Below, piece by piece: positions 10,222 to 22,450 of a stretch of 64,000 nt of DNA. Both the position numbers and the translations under genes were made by a program. Below the pieces are notes generated by a model. It was not told where the DNA came from. It ran no database searches and saw only the letters and a program-made list of their open reading frames with translations. This stretch comes from Annulohypoxylon bovei var. microspora (Eukaryota; Ascomycota; Sordariomycetes; Xylariales; Hypoxylaceae), in contig MU405303.1 in NCBI GenBank assembly GCA_022836615.1, positions 62,001-126,000 of the forward strand, in the 5' to 3' direction. The number at the start of each line of letters is the position of its first letter. Positions within the stretch are counted from its first letter, which is position 1.

Positions 10222-12905
10222 CGAAAAATACGTACTTTATATTAAAACACGCGTATAATACATAACCTTTGTAAAATATGTATTTTATTATATTATATAA
10301 TATAATATCCCGGGACCGGAATTATATATATTTAAGGTTTAATTAATTAATTAATTACACCGCTTTTAATTTTCGAGATTTAAATATTATTAATAACCTT
10401 TTAATTTTTAATAATTTTTATTTTTATAATTTAAATTTAATATATATTAATTATTATATTAATAAATAAATTAAAAAAATAAGTATTATATATGTTAATA
10501 ATAAATTAAACCGGTTTATTTTTATTAAAAAATTTATATATATAATCGAAATAATTTAATTACGATTATTATTTTATTATTAAATTAATAAAAATATTAT
10601 ATATTTAAATAATTAAAAATAATTAAAAATATTAAATATTTGAATTTTTTATTATTTAATTATTTTATAACTTTAATATTATTTAATTATTTTTTAATAT
10701 AAAACGAAATTTTAATTATAAAATATATATTTATTTTATACGGTTTTTTAACGATTAAGGTAAATTAATTTACAAATATTATAATAAGTTATTTAATAAA
10801 AATGTTATTTTTTTACGGCGTTATTTATTTATTTACAAAGTTTATTAACGGGTAAAATTTATTTAAATTTAATTAAATCGCAAATTTAAAGGTTTATTAA
10901 TTTTACGGGTAGTTATATTAATATAATTATTTTTAAAATAAAAATATTAAATTAATATTTAATTTACGAAAATTATTTTCGTAAGTGGTTTTTTTTTTAA
11001 TATATTTAAAGGTAATATATTTATTAAAGTTATTTAAGCGTTAAACTTATTTTATAAACCATTTAAAAGAAATGTAATATATAATTATTTATTTAATAAC
11101 GTTTATAATGATTATTTAATTAAAATTCGTAATATAATTTATTTAATTAAAGAAATCGTATTAATTTTTAATGTATTTAAAAATATTATTTTTAATTATA
11201 TCGTTAATGTTTTTATTTAAATTTTAAGCTTTTATTATTATTATTAAAAAATAATTAATATTAATAATACGAAGCTTATAATACGTGGTTATATTAATAT
11301 ATTAATTTTAATTATTAAAGGTTTAATAAAATCGAAGAATATAAAAAAAATATTAAATTTTTATATAAATATTTGCGAAATTATAAGGTTAATTTATAAA
11401 TATTTCGTTTAATTTTTAAAATTTTCTTATTATTAACTTATATTTTACGATTTTTATAACTTTTAATTATTAATAAAAAATATATTAAACGTTATAAATG
11501 CATTTTTATTTTTATTATTATTTTTTTTTAATTTTTATGATTTTTTTTTTAATTTTTATAAATTATTTAAAAATTATGGAAAATTATTTACGATAATATT
11601 TTTTATATTTACCGTATTTTTCGTAACGTTAAATTATAATATTTTTATTTTTAAAAAAAATAAAAAATAGTTTATTATTTTACGAAAAATTTGTTTTTAT
11701 TAATTATAATTTAATAAAGTATTTAATATTATTATTATAAATTTATAATAAATTTAAAAAAAGCTTTTAAACTTTAATGTATTTAAAATAATATTTATAA
11801 AAAAAGGAAATTATAAAAAAAATTAATAAAAAATAAAGAAAAATTTATTTTAAATTTACATAAAATTATTAATAACGTTAATTTTTAATACGATTTCGAT
11901 ATATTATTTTCGATTATTATTTTTATTTACGAAGTTATTATTAAATTTAAATCCGATTGTTTTTACGTTAATTAAATTATTAATAAATGGAAAAAAATCG
12001 TTATTAAATAAAATAAATTAAAAATTAATTAAAAAAGGTATAATTATATTAATTTTATTATTTTACGTAATATATTACATTAAAAAAAATCATTTAAACG
12101 TTAATAATTAATTAAATGGTTTAATCGTTAAATTACGATATAATGAATATTTTATTTATTAAAAAAATTTATATTAATATCGTTAATTAATTAAAACGTT
12201 ACGCATTATTTAATTAAATTTTATTAATAAAAGTTAATTTTAATTAATTTAAAAATTAATATAATTAATTTATTATTTATAATAATATTTATTAAAATAT
12301 TATTAAGTTTATTAAGTTTTAATATTAAATAAATGTTCGGGGTTTTACGTTAACGAAATTAACGATTAAATTATATATAATAATCGGGAATTTAATTTTA
12401 TCGGAAAGGTTTTTTTCGGCGTTAAATTTTATATACGATAATAATTATAATAAATTAAATTTTAAAAAAGTTAATAAAATAATATTTATTTATATAAATT
12501 ATCGAATTTTAAAAAAATCAGGATTTAAAATATTAAATAATTTAAATTTAATAAAATAAAAAGTATTAAAAAACGATATTATTAATCGTATAATTAATGG
12601 TGAAAAAAAAATTATAATAAATATTTTAAAAAAAATATAATTAAAAGGTTAAAACTTAATAAATATATAAAAAAAATGTATTTTATATTAAATTTTAAAT
12701 GTATAAAACATTTTAATAATATATTTTTCAAATTTATAAACTTAAAAATATTAAATGTAAAATAAAATATAATTTTTTAAATTAAAATATTATATTATAT
12801 ATATATAATTCCGTATTATATAAATGCGTATTAAATATACCGAAACCTTATATAAAAACGTACATCGACATTATTACATTAATAATATAATTTTATTGTG
12901 ATCTA
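10222..12905. repeat. Extremely A+T-rich RIP-like block, probably a ruined repeat or transposon
   Basis: About 2.7 kb with no open frame of 60 codons in any of six frames and G+C near 10%. By hand count, 11101-11700 holds 22 C, 36 G and 15 CpG in 600 bases, where about 1.3 CpG would be expected. So C is nearly lost except in CpG. Repeat-induced point mutation (RIP) turns C into T in duplicated DNA of filamentous ascomycetes and leaves exactly this kind of A+T-rich island, so a mutated transposon is the best guess. The original element cannot be recognised. A 15-base inverted repeat (CGGAATTATATATAT) lies near both ends at 10317-10331 and 12799-12813. In such A+T-rich DNA it may be chance. Confidence 0.75.
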
Positions 12906-13888
12906 AAATCGAAATAAATTTGTTTTAATAAACATGCGTGTTTTAGTAAGTAGTATGCGTACAATACGAACTAGACCAATTAGATCCGAGACATAGAAAT
13001 GCATACATAATACTTATTTCTGTATCTATCGTACAATCGTAAGTTTACATGCAGAGTCAAAAACTAACATGGCTGCATGGAAACAGCGGTGATGTCGAAT
13101 ATTCATTCTCTTTTGGGAAGTGAAGGTTTATTTTGATTGGAGCCGGTCGAACTTTATCGATAGGGCCACGAGAGAAATCATGCATTCGGGCACTGTAGGC
13201 TGCAGGCACTGGTGCTTTGGTAGTGGGGCGAAACTTGAAACCAAAGCGCAGCTGCAGTGTACAAAACTGTACTAAGACAGTGCTAAATTGAGCGGTTGCC
13301 GTGGTGATTGTCAATGCAACGCGAGTGGGAAGGGTCAACCTTTAACTGGCAAATAATATTCCGCGACCATTGTTGATCTGCCTGAAGAAGTTACCTTACT
13401 GCACCTCACCTTCCCCTCCATTTTTAGCTTCTTAGACACCGTCTCAGTCGTCCTCTAAAATTCAGACACATCATCAAACCAACTACGAAATCACTTGCAT
13501 TTCGATCTTCTCTGCACCTCGCACTTTGCACTTCTGCATCCTGCACATATTTCCCCGGCGGCGTTGCGTATGCAGAACGCACGAAACCCTTCTTACCGTC
13601 TATCTTGATCGTCTAGGATGCGTCAACTGAATTCATCGAGCTTCTAGCTTGTTTGGACGACACGCCGCATTCATTGTGACATTTGCACTTGCACCTTGCA
13701 CTTTGCATGCAACTTTGCACCAAATTATTCTAAACATCCATTGATTTCAACAACTTTTGAGGTCAATGCGTCGCGGAATACGACCTACTTTAACCATCAC
13801 TCATTAAACCACTTTTACTCTTTTACATACACTCCATGAATACACGCCATCAAACACTTAGCTGACTCTTGTCCACATCCCTTTCAAG
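12906..13888. other. Upstream region and probable leader of ASE1
   Basis: Base composition returns to normal. No gene is supported; the minus-strand open frame at 13057-13338 has no recognisable domain. From about 13380 the sequence is pyrimidine-rich, as expected for a fungal promoter or 5' leader. It holds two clusters of TGCAC/TTGCAC words, at 13511-13547 and 13681-13720. Confidence 0.5.
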
Positions 13889-16321
13889 ATGGACGCGAGC
13901 TACCTTTCCCAACAAGTAAACACCATTATCAGCCAGTTACATGGCTTATTCGACGAGATTGGTGTTCCTAACCATGATCGCGAAAGCAGAGAAGCTGAGG
14001 TAGGTGACATAAACAGTACCAACTTGTATCCACATGAACTAATAGGGGCAATCCACAGCTCTTCGCTGCGCTCTCTGAGACCCTCAACAATCAAGTTAAA
14101 CAGGTAACTGCCGAGAAGAAGGGTTTAGTCGATGAGGCGCAACGAATTATTACCACGATCCGTCAGATGGAAGCTTCCCTCGACGGTTCTCGCTCGCAAC
14201 ATAGCTACTTAGCCGAAGATGACGATCTTCGCATTACTTACCCTCTCACACGATGCGTTCCCATGTTGAAGGAGAAGCATATGCAAATAAGCAAGCTTCA
14301 TCGTGAGCGATTCGAACAAGTCAAGAGTAAGTAAACCTCTCACCTCTCTCTCTTATACAACATAACAAAATAAATACTCTTGAAATTACGGCAATGACTG
14401 ATCCGTACTAATCTACTTTCTAGAACTTGTTCATGCACTCGAGTCCTATTCCTCCCACCTCGAGCCGACCTTTGTTAAGATTGCATTACCGCCCACTGGA
14501 CAGAACCAATCTCTCCCTCCTACATTTGATCTTTCTCCTTCCTACGTCAACGAACTTGATGACGAATTCACTCGAGTCTATGAAGAGTATACTCGACGTG
14601 TTTCGACCGTCAGAGCTTTGTCAGAGCATATCATCCAGCTGTGGGCCGAACTAGGCACACCCCAGGCACAGACCGATGGTGCAATAGTAAAGTACTATCG
14701 CGATGCACCTGAGCAGCTCGGCTTACATGAAGAGGATCTATCTAGACTCCGCAGCAAGAGAGACAAGCTAGCGGACGAGAAGAAGAATCGCGAGAAGCGT
14801 TTGAAGGACCTCAAGGTGTCTGTAGAAGCTCTTTGGAACAAGCTGGGTGTCGAGGAATCGGAGCGTAAGGCGTTCTTGAACGGCAACCGTGGTTGCGGCG
14901 TCCGACAAATCAACGAGTTTGAGGATGAATTAGGCCGATTGAATGAGCTCAAGAGACAGAACCTCCATCTGTTCGTAGAGGATGCGCGATGCAAGCTCCA
15001 AGAGCTATGGGACGCGCTTTACTTCTCAGAAGATGAGATGCTCGAATTCACGCCCGCATTTTCTGATGTGTATAGCGACGCGTTATTGGAAGCCCATGAA
15101 CGCGAGATCTCTCGACTTGATACGCTGCGAGAACAGCGCGCGCCTACTCTAGCCTTGGTCGATAGGCATCGTACACTTGTTCACGATCAAGATGAGCTTG
15201 CTGCTTCTAGTCAAGATGCATCTCGACTAATGATGCGCGGTCAGAAGGGAGAACGACGAGATCCTGGTAAGCTACTGCGAGAGGAGAAGATGCGAAAGAG
15301 AATCGCCAAGGAGCTTCCCAAGGTCGCCGCAGACCTTGCTAAGTTACTAGTAAAATGGGAAGACGAGTTTGGTCGCCCATTCCTTGTTCATGGAGAGAGA
15401 TATTTGGATATTCTAGAACCCGAAGCCCCTAAACAGGCTCCAGGCGCGAGAGCGAAGACTCCCGCAGGCCCCCCACCGTCGGCAAACAAGGCGCAGAGAG
15501 TTGTGCCACCTAGCCGAGGCAACAGCACCGCTAGCAAGGCGGCTGCTATTATACGATCGAAGACCCCCACCGCTAATGGGAATGGGAACGGCACGATCAA
15601 GAGAACACCCGGACCTATCCAGGCACCGAAAGAGACGAAGGGCAGCCCGTCCAGAATACCTGCACGAGTTCCCTTGTCAAATCTCAAGCATGGTAGCAAC
15701 TCGCCTGAGAGACCTCGACCTGATTCGAGAGCTCAAGGTGTTCTGCGCCCTGGCCATCCGCTTACACGCGCGCCTCCTCCCAAGATGAGAGACCTAGGAC
15801 CGCCTCCCGAGTTGGAGACACCAGTCAACCCTTACCGCAATGTTGGACTTGGTTCAGGTAGCTTTGTCCGAGCTGTTGAGCCAGAGGATGTGTACGATGA
15901 TCGAGTGTTCGACGATGGAGCATACGAGCGAAGCTCACATCAGACTTACGCGAAGTCTCACTCGCATCAAAATGCGCAGATGCCCATACACAATGATCGA
16001 CTTGCACAATCCGCCTATCCTCAAGCACCTCCCCCTCGACAGATCTCGAACACGTCCACAGTTGTGAGCGGATCGGAGAATTGGGAGACTTATGATGATA
16101 ATTCCGAGCCCGAACCGGATGCATCTGATGCTTATTACGCTAAGGTACGAGCTGCGAGGGGAAAGCGGTTCACTCCCGAGAACGGATACCCGCACCCTCA
16201 GGCAAACCAGGCCAAGCGACAACGAGGTATTCCTCCCACGGCGCATGCTGGGCATGTTGTAGACGCTGAAGGCAACCGCATCATTTCAGGTAGTGAGTGG
16301 ACAGATGAGGATGCCTACTAA
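13889..16321 (+). CDS. ASE1: Microtubule-bundling protein Ase1/PRC1/MAP65 family
   Basis: Exons 13889-13999, 14059-14326 and 14424-16321 (introns 59 and 97 bp) give about 758 residues. Ase1 crosslinks antiparallel microtubules in the spindle midzone during anaphase. The N-terminal half is a long helical, coiled-coil region. The conserved spectrin-like microtubule-binding part follows, with IQLWAELG, then an LSRLR...RDKL stretch, ELWDAL, and a segment rich in KWEDEFGRPF and LVHGERYLD. The last 250 residues are a disordered Pro/Ser/Arg-rich tail, typical of the family and usually the target of mitotic kinases. Length is close to the fission yeast protein. The start is the first ATG of the first exon; reading continues in frame through both introns. 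Confidence 0.93.
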
Positions 16322-17336
16322 GCATTTAATTGTTCTCACCGCTAGACGATAACGAGCTCCGAAAAGTTACGCAACTTTCTGTTACGATTCATGGGATGCC
16401 TCTCACGATCTGTCATCAGCAACGGCGCCCTTCTAGACATCCTTCACTTTCACGTTCTTGGTCAGGACTTGGCCTTTGGTTTTTCTCACACTACCTACTT
16501 CTTCTCTTCGGTTTCTTGTATTTGTTTTTTAATTGCATTAGGATTCCTACTGCCGCAAGGCCTTGAGGTGGAATCCTATTTCGGCGAGCTCGGCGTCAGT
16601 CTAATCGAAGCTAGTCGATAACATATAGTACCTGAGACGTTTTAATGCTCATGGTTGCTTCGGACAACTTTCTGTGGAATTACATACTCTCTGTTGGAAC
16701 ATAATCGGAAAGGGGTCGAGGGCGGAAGGTCAGCAAGCACGGAGGGGAGTCGGACTATTGGAATAGGCGTCGGTACATAAGGCGTTCAAGATGGAGAACT
16801 GCATGCTTGATTTTTTTTTTCCATACTCTGATCCCCTGGCCTTGATGATTGCGAATTCTAAAATTCGGCATCACAGGAATAAAAGATCGACTTGAAGTCG
16901 GCAATTGTCTAAAGATGAAGCTTTCAATGTTTCCCTAAAGTGAATGGCTCTTTGTAAAGATACATAAATACCTCGTACGTAGTATGACATAGCAAGGTTT
17001 ATTAGGTGCATTTAGTACCCCTGGAAGAGGGGACATTGACTCTCCCGGGTCTAGTAGCGCGTTCCCATTTTTGGATTCGAAACCTTGTCGGATTGGATGT
17101 TTCAGCCCTACCTCCCTGCTTCCTCCTTACTAACTGCTAACTTAATCTAGAATCAAACGCCAACTTCCAGGCTTCTAACAATTTCAATGTAGGACAATCG
17201 ACCTCAGCCTTCCATGTATTTCATCATCGCGTGGCAATACCTATCACTATCAGAAACAACATATTTTAAGTATGAATGAAACATCATTACGCTAAACCTC
17301 CCCAATTAGGCGGTTTTTTCTCCATCACCGAGCCTC
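16322..17336. other. Intergenic region ASE1-IRS4
   Basis: About 1 kb between two genes on the same strand. It would hold the ASE1 3' untranslated region and the IRS4 promoter. Short open frames near 16330-16620 have no support. Confidence 0.55.
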
Positions 17337-19409
17337 ATGAATGGATCAGGGACCCCTAATCGGAGCCGACTGACGCCGAACCCACCCGGAGCTCACGATG
17401 ATTCTTCCTACAACGCCGCCTTGAAAGGCGCCTCGCTTGCCTTCCAGAAATCCACACCGAAAAAAGTACTAACTCCTGCACCTTCCTCTCGGCCGGCATC
17501 TCGAAATATCGATAATGGAGCTCTTATCGCAGCTGCCTCGGCTGCCTCGGCCTCGCGAGAGCATTCACGAACCGTTAGTCGACAAACAACGGGTGGCAGT
17601 ATCCAAGGTGGAAACGGTAGCCTTGAAATCGAACAGGGCACGACGAGCCAATCTTCAGTACATAGTTTACAGCTTCCATCACAGCGTGGCCTTGGCACTT
17701 CCTCTCACTTGGGGATTGTCAATAAATCAACAATTGCAGATCCCCGTTCTCCATCCTTCATAGCTGCGACGCTCGCTGCTAGCAGATCCGGCAGCCCAGT
17801 TCGCCATCAGACGGCCCAATCGCAGTCGACGCCGCAGCCAATTAGACGACAACGAAAACACAGCGTCAGCGCAAACAATAGCGCCGCTAGCTCAGTGACG
17901 AGCTTCGACTTGGAGACTGACACGACCTCAATCCCATCTACGAATACCCTAATATCAATGTTTGAAAAGAGAGATGATAACACGGACCCCGTGAAGAAAG
18001 CCAATGCGAAGTTGGATAGTAGGAAGCCACTTAGAGCAAAGATCACATCTCGAACTCTAAGTCCTTCGAAGGCCATGAGCCCCATCGTTAAGAACGAACT
18101 ATCACCTTCAAGACTTGCTAGTTCTGCCGCGTGGGAAAGGGCATCATCTCCTTCATCTTCAGTGGTCGGTATAGTCAAAGAAAATCCTCGTCAACCTCAA
18201 AATGTAGTTGCCGAGATAAAGGCGCGTCCGCCAGCTCCTCCGCCAGCCAGGACGAAGAATAAAGTCCAGGCGTCTACGCAACCTAGTACTCTAGAATCCA
18301 AAGGAAAGCCGCGCGCTTTAACACCACCACCGAAATCTATCGGCCGTACTGATACGGTGATTCTTTCACCTCAACCAAGACGCACTTCTAAGCAGATTAT
18401 ATTAAATGACATACGGCAGCAAGATTCTCTACCTCGAGGTGAAACGTCTTCACCCCCCAGGCCTAAACCACAGCCTCAAGGTTCCGTACATACCGCTACA
18501 GAGTCATCCCGACCAGAAGATGATCCACGCCGGATTTCAACTTCGTCGAATGACACATTTGTATCCGCTTCCTCGGCGCCCTCGCCCCATCCTAGCTCTC
18601 CGCAACGAGGCAGGCCGCGACTATCAACCCCCGATACGGTGCGGCCAACACGGCCTCCACCATCTCGGACCATATCCACCACTGTCTCCGTCGGGCGTCC
18701 GCCAGCCCTTCCTCCACGACTGTCACGATCTACTTCAACCTTACCACTAGAGTCTCTCACTGATGCCATCATGGCGGGCTCCCTAGCATCGTCCCGCATC
18801 ACACCCTCAAAGACGCCTCCGACAAAGCCACCGTCGCGCAAGCAGACACCACATATGCGTCAGACGCTGCGGCAGCCTCCCAGCAAATCTGACGACGAAG
18901 AGAAACGGCGGAAACCTCGAGGAAAGTTAGGTGGGAAAAACAAACATTCACACCACGAGGGAATGCGCAAACGCTGGCGCGAGGAGATCACGGAAAGAGA
19001 AAGGAAGAGATACGAGGGTGTGTGGGCCAGTAATCGGGGCTTACTCCTGGTCACGCCGGACGGGTCTAGGGCCTCATCTACGAACGGACTATCACAGGCG
19101 CTAGTACAGACAGTCGGGGGGAATGACATGGATCAGGGCGTAGCTAACGTGGTGGTAAGGGATCTGTGGGCGCGCAGCCGTCTGCCGGTCGACGAGCTCG
19201 CGGAGGTGTGGGATCTGGTGGATAGAAGGGGAAGGGGATACCTAGACCGCGCAGAGTTCGTGGTCGGCATGTGGCTCGTGGACCAGAGGCTCAGGGGCAG
19301 GAAAATCCCCAGAAAGGTCACGGAGAGCGTGTGGGGGAGCGCGAGGGGAGTTAGGGTTGCGGAGGTGGGTGGTAAGGAGCTAGAGAAGAATAAGAAGTTT
19401 AAAAGATGA
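17337..19409 (+). CDS. IRS4: EH-domain protein, Irs4/Tax4 family
   Basis: Single-exon frame of 690 residues. Irs4 and Tax4 of yeast are EH-domain proteins that activate the Inp51 phosphoinositide phosphatase. They affect PI(4,5)P2 levels, autophagy and rDNA silencing. The first 540 residues are low-complexity and Ser/Pro/Thr-rich with many poly-proline patches. The C-terminal EH domain (about 553-675) begins in a KRYEGVWASN segment. It includes the conserved DLWARSRLP and AEVWDLVD helices, an EF-hand-like loop (about 625-640) and EFVVGMWLVDQRL. This layout, a long disordered region with one C-terminal EH domain, is diagnostic of Irs4 rather than of Ede1/Eps15 proteins, which carry several N-terminal EH domains. 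The 3' end is rich in lysine codons. Confidence 0.88.
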   Translation: MNGSGTPNRSRLTPNPPGAHDDSSYNAALKGASLAFQKSTPKKVLTPAPSSRPASRNIDNGALIAAASAASASREHSRTVSRQTTGGSIQGGNGSLEIEQGTTSQSSVHSLQLPSQRGLGTSSHLGIVNKSTIADPRSPSFIAATLAASRSGSPVRHQTAQSQSTPQPIRRQRKHSVSANNSAASSVTSFDLETDTTSIPSTNTLISMFEKRDDNTDPVKKANAKLDSRKPLRAKITSRTLSPSKAMSPIVKNELSPSRLASSAAWERASSPSSSVVGIVKENPRQPQNVVAEIKARPPAPPPARTKNKVQASTQPSTLESKGKPRALTPPPKSIGRTDTVILSPQPRRTSKQIILNDIRQQDSLPRGETSSPPRPKPQPQGSVHTATESSRPEDDPRRISTSSNDTFVSASSAPSPHPSSPQRGRPRLSTPDTVRPTRPPPSRTISTTVSVGRPPALPPRLSRSTSTLPLESLTDAIMAGSLASSRITPSKTPPTKPPSRKQTPHMRQTLRQPPSKSDDEEKRRKPRGKLGGKNKHSHHEGMRKRWREEITERERKRYEGVWASNRGLLLVTPDGSRASSTNGLSQALVQTVGGNDMDQGVANVVVRDLWARSRLPVDELAEVWDLVDRRGRGYLDRAEFVVGMWLVDQRLRGRKIPRKVTESVWGSARGVRVAEVGGKELEKNKKFKR

Positions 19410-21103
19410 GGAGGGACGGGGTGTACAGTTTAGGTGTTTAGGTGTTTAGGTACAGCAAGGTTTGGATACATGAATAGATGGATGGGTAGATAGTAGGAAT
19501 GGTGGAAGTGTAAGCGAGTTAGAGTTCGGTTCCTAGGGTCGCTTGAGGCTATTGGTATCTAGCCATAACTATTCTCCTCCTAAAGTATGGGAAGGCTGGA
19601 GAATGGACGGGAGCAATCCGAGGCTGCGTGAAGTGAGTAAAGTAAAGTATATGGATTGGCTAATAGTAATGATACCCCCGGTAGACTTAGGATAGAATGT
19701 TTAAATGGCGATGCATTTCGCTGGAACTCGACGCAATTTCTCCTCGAATGTGGATTATGTTAAGAATTGGAATAAAAATGATGAAGCTTCACTTCACCTT
19801 AATATACAATTGCTGTCAACTATGCAGTATTCCTTAATAGCCTTTCCATGGACCCTCATATGATATTCCATAAGCTATATATAGATGTAACTTTATCGAG
19901 AGCAGAGCCAGTAAGATTAAGTGTCGGCTAGATCCATCAAGAGTCAAAGATCATCCGTGGGTATATCCAATAGTTTTGGAATCGCGATGTGAGACTTGCA
20001 GGACAATACATATCTGATGTTTGCCCTTACATCAAGAGCCTCACGGACGTCATGACATCATCCTCTTCTCTCTAAAAATTCGTCTATTGACGTGTCTTAC
20101 TAATAAATTGCCAGATGTCTTCAAAAAAGGATTCGGGAAATACGGAGGTCTCGTGTAAGATCTACGTAATGGCGCATACCAACGGAGGACCGTGATTGGG
20201 GAACAAAGCCACAACCTCTAGTCACAAGCCTCATCACACGGCTGCACAGTTTCGTTTAGTGGCTGATGTAAGAAATTGGGGGCTAACACCGGCAGTTCAT
20301 GAAACACCTGGTCCTTGCGGTAATGTTAGAGCTTATTTTGGACTTGTTGGCTTGCTTTGGTAGGGTCCTAGGAAGATGGCGCTTGTGCGACAATACTATG
20401 TAGAAACTTTCTCCATCTTTAGGAAACTTTCTTTATTACACAAACTCTACATAATTTCTACGCACATTTCCCTAATAATTGTTTCTCCGACTACTAAACT
20501 TTTTTACTTGAACTTGCATGCGTCCTTATTCGGTTAATGGCGATTCTCCGAGATTCTTGCAACACACAACAACAAACACGCTGATTTGCTAAATCTTGAA
20601 GCTATTGCTGCGACCCATTCCTAGAGCATTAAGCACCAACCCTGAATCTTGTTGATCAGTTGAGGGGCACTCCGCGGATCCCAGCCTTATTGGTTATTGG
20701 CTACGAGCTACTGCCGCTTCTTTTGGCTTCTTCCCTTCGCATGCTTTCCGACTTTCGGTTGCAAGACTCCAACTCTTACTCAATATTAATCATACGCCTG
20801 ATCGGTGTTCTTCTTTATTTGGCTTCTTGACTTTTCTGCGACTCGTCAGGTTAATACACATTTTTTGTGCCGTTTTGCAATTCAACACAACATTCGGCAA
20901 TGAATCGTGGTCTACATTCAGCATCTTGAGCTATTCGAACTTCAATCCACTTTTCCCCCTGACGTTACGGTCCGGATACGTTTTCTTGTTGTCAACACTA
21001 CGATACACTTCGTCATAATTCGCCCCGAGGATATCCTCTCTAATTTAATACCCATCAACTATCGACACGCTTTCCCAGGACACAGAACTCTCGTATCATA
21101 AAG
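19410..21103. other. Intergenic region IRS4-PH protein
   Basis: About 1.7 kb. No coding region is supported. The right half (20450-21100) is pyrimidine-rich and A+T-rich and is probably promoter and 5' leader of the next gene. It contains several upstream ATGs. Confidence 0.5.
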
Positions 21104-22450
21104 ATGGCCATGACCGAGATGGCGACACAGTGCCTTCACGAATCAACCACACCCGCAAATATACCAGGTCGCGGCGCGACGATCAGCATTCCTTCTCCTT
21201 CCGCGATGGCAGCGCCCGCGAATTCCCATGTCAATCGTTTACGAAATCAATTTCCTTTACCGACGACCAGTCCGGTCAATCAGAATGGAAGCTTCGAATT
21301 TGACCGCGTTCTGAAATCCGGATACATCCAGAAGCGAACCCAGAAGACCAAGGTAAGCCGCCACAATGCTTTAGCCTCCCACGATAATTGCCACCCGTCA
21401 GCATGGTAAACTAATTTCGCATAGGCTTGGAAGTCCGTCTATCTGGTCCTCAGACCCAGCGCCCTCTCCATCTACAAGTCAGACAAGGAGAGCAAACTGC
21501 GCCACAAGATATACACCTCTGAACTTTCGGCCGTCACGCTCCTCAAGGATCCAAAGAACAAACGTCATAACCTCTTTGGCCTATTCTCGCCGGCGAGGAA
21601 TTACCACTTCGAAGCTCTAAATCCGAAAGACGCGCAAGAATGGGTAGATCTGATCAGAAAGGAGGCGAGGATCGAGGAGGAGGAGGAAGAGATGTTTTTA
21701 ACAAGTCCTATTGTGCGCCGGCAGACCTTCGCCCCCGTTAGCATGTTGCAAAATGGATCAGCAGTATCGCGAAATCAGCTGCTGGACAGCGACAGGCCGC
21801 TATCGAGCTCGCCCGAACCTATCGACTCGACAGCAACAAGGTCTATACCATCGACTGGAAAACGACTATCGTACCACGATTACTCTGGTCTCTCTGGAAA
21901 TGAACTGGCTTCGCATTCAGATATGTCGGACAACGAGGGCCAACGAATCCATGGTGCCTCTATTGAAAGCCTTGCAGGTCGGTCACCTGCTACGTCGGGA
22001 ACGCAAATAGAGTCTGGTTCGAACGATCGCCCAATGCTAGGAAATAGAAATGCAAGCCAATTAAGCGGTCTGAACGTCGAGAACGATCCGGATCGTATCG
22101 TCTGGCAGGGCTGGCTTTGGTTCCTTAATAGCAAACGCGGCATCAAACAGTGGAAAAGTCGCTGGGCTGTTCTCCGGCCGCGGAATCTAATCCTTTATAA
22201 AGACGAGTCGGAGTACAAGGCCTCCTTCATCTTGTCGCTGTCGGTAATTTTTAATGTGGTGGATATCGATCCGATCAGCAAAACGAAGAAACACTGCTTT
22301 CAGATCATCACGGATGAGAAGACTTATCGCTGCTGCGCCCGCGACGAAGAGACGTTGGTGCATTGCTTGGGGGCGTTCAAGAGCCTCCTTGCCAAGCGTA
22401 AAGGATTGGAGGCCCGTGTAGCTGCATCGGGGAACGTGGCAGCTCAATGA
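21104..22450 (+). CDS. Protein with two PH domains, Opy1-like
   Basis: Exons 21104-21352 and 21425-22450 (72-bp intron with ACTAAT branch site) give 424 residues. Two pleckstrin-homology domains are seen. The first, about 72-172, has SGYIQKR, WKSVYLVLR and the final-helix EALNPKDAQEWVDLI. The second, about 311-410, has WQGWLWFLNSKRG, KQWKSRWAVLR, then CFQIIT and a CLGAFKSLL helix. A Ser-rich linker and an acidic run of glutamates separate them. The double-PH arrangement matches yeast Opy1, which binds PI(4,5)P2 at the plasma membrane and senses or modulates the PIP5 kinase Mss4. With Irs4 as the upstream neighbour, two likely phosphoinositide-linked genes lie side by side, but clustering may be coincidence. 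Orthology to Opy1 is inferred from architecture. Confidence 0.87.

Noticed and set aside
13057..13338. 93-codon minus-strand frame between the A+T-rich block and ASE1
   Set aside because: No domain and no support from splice sites; not called.
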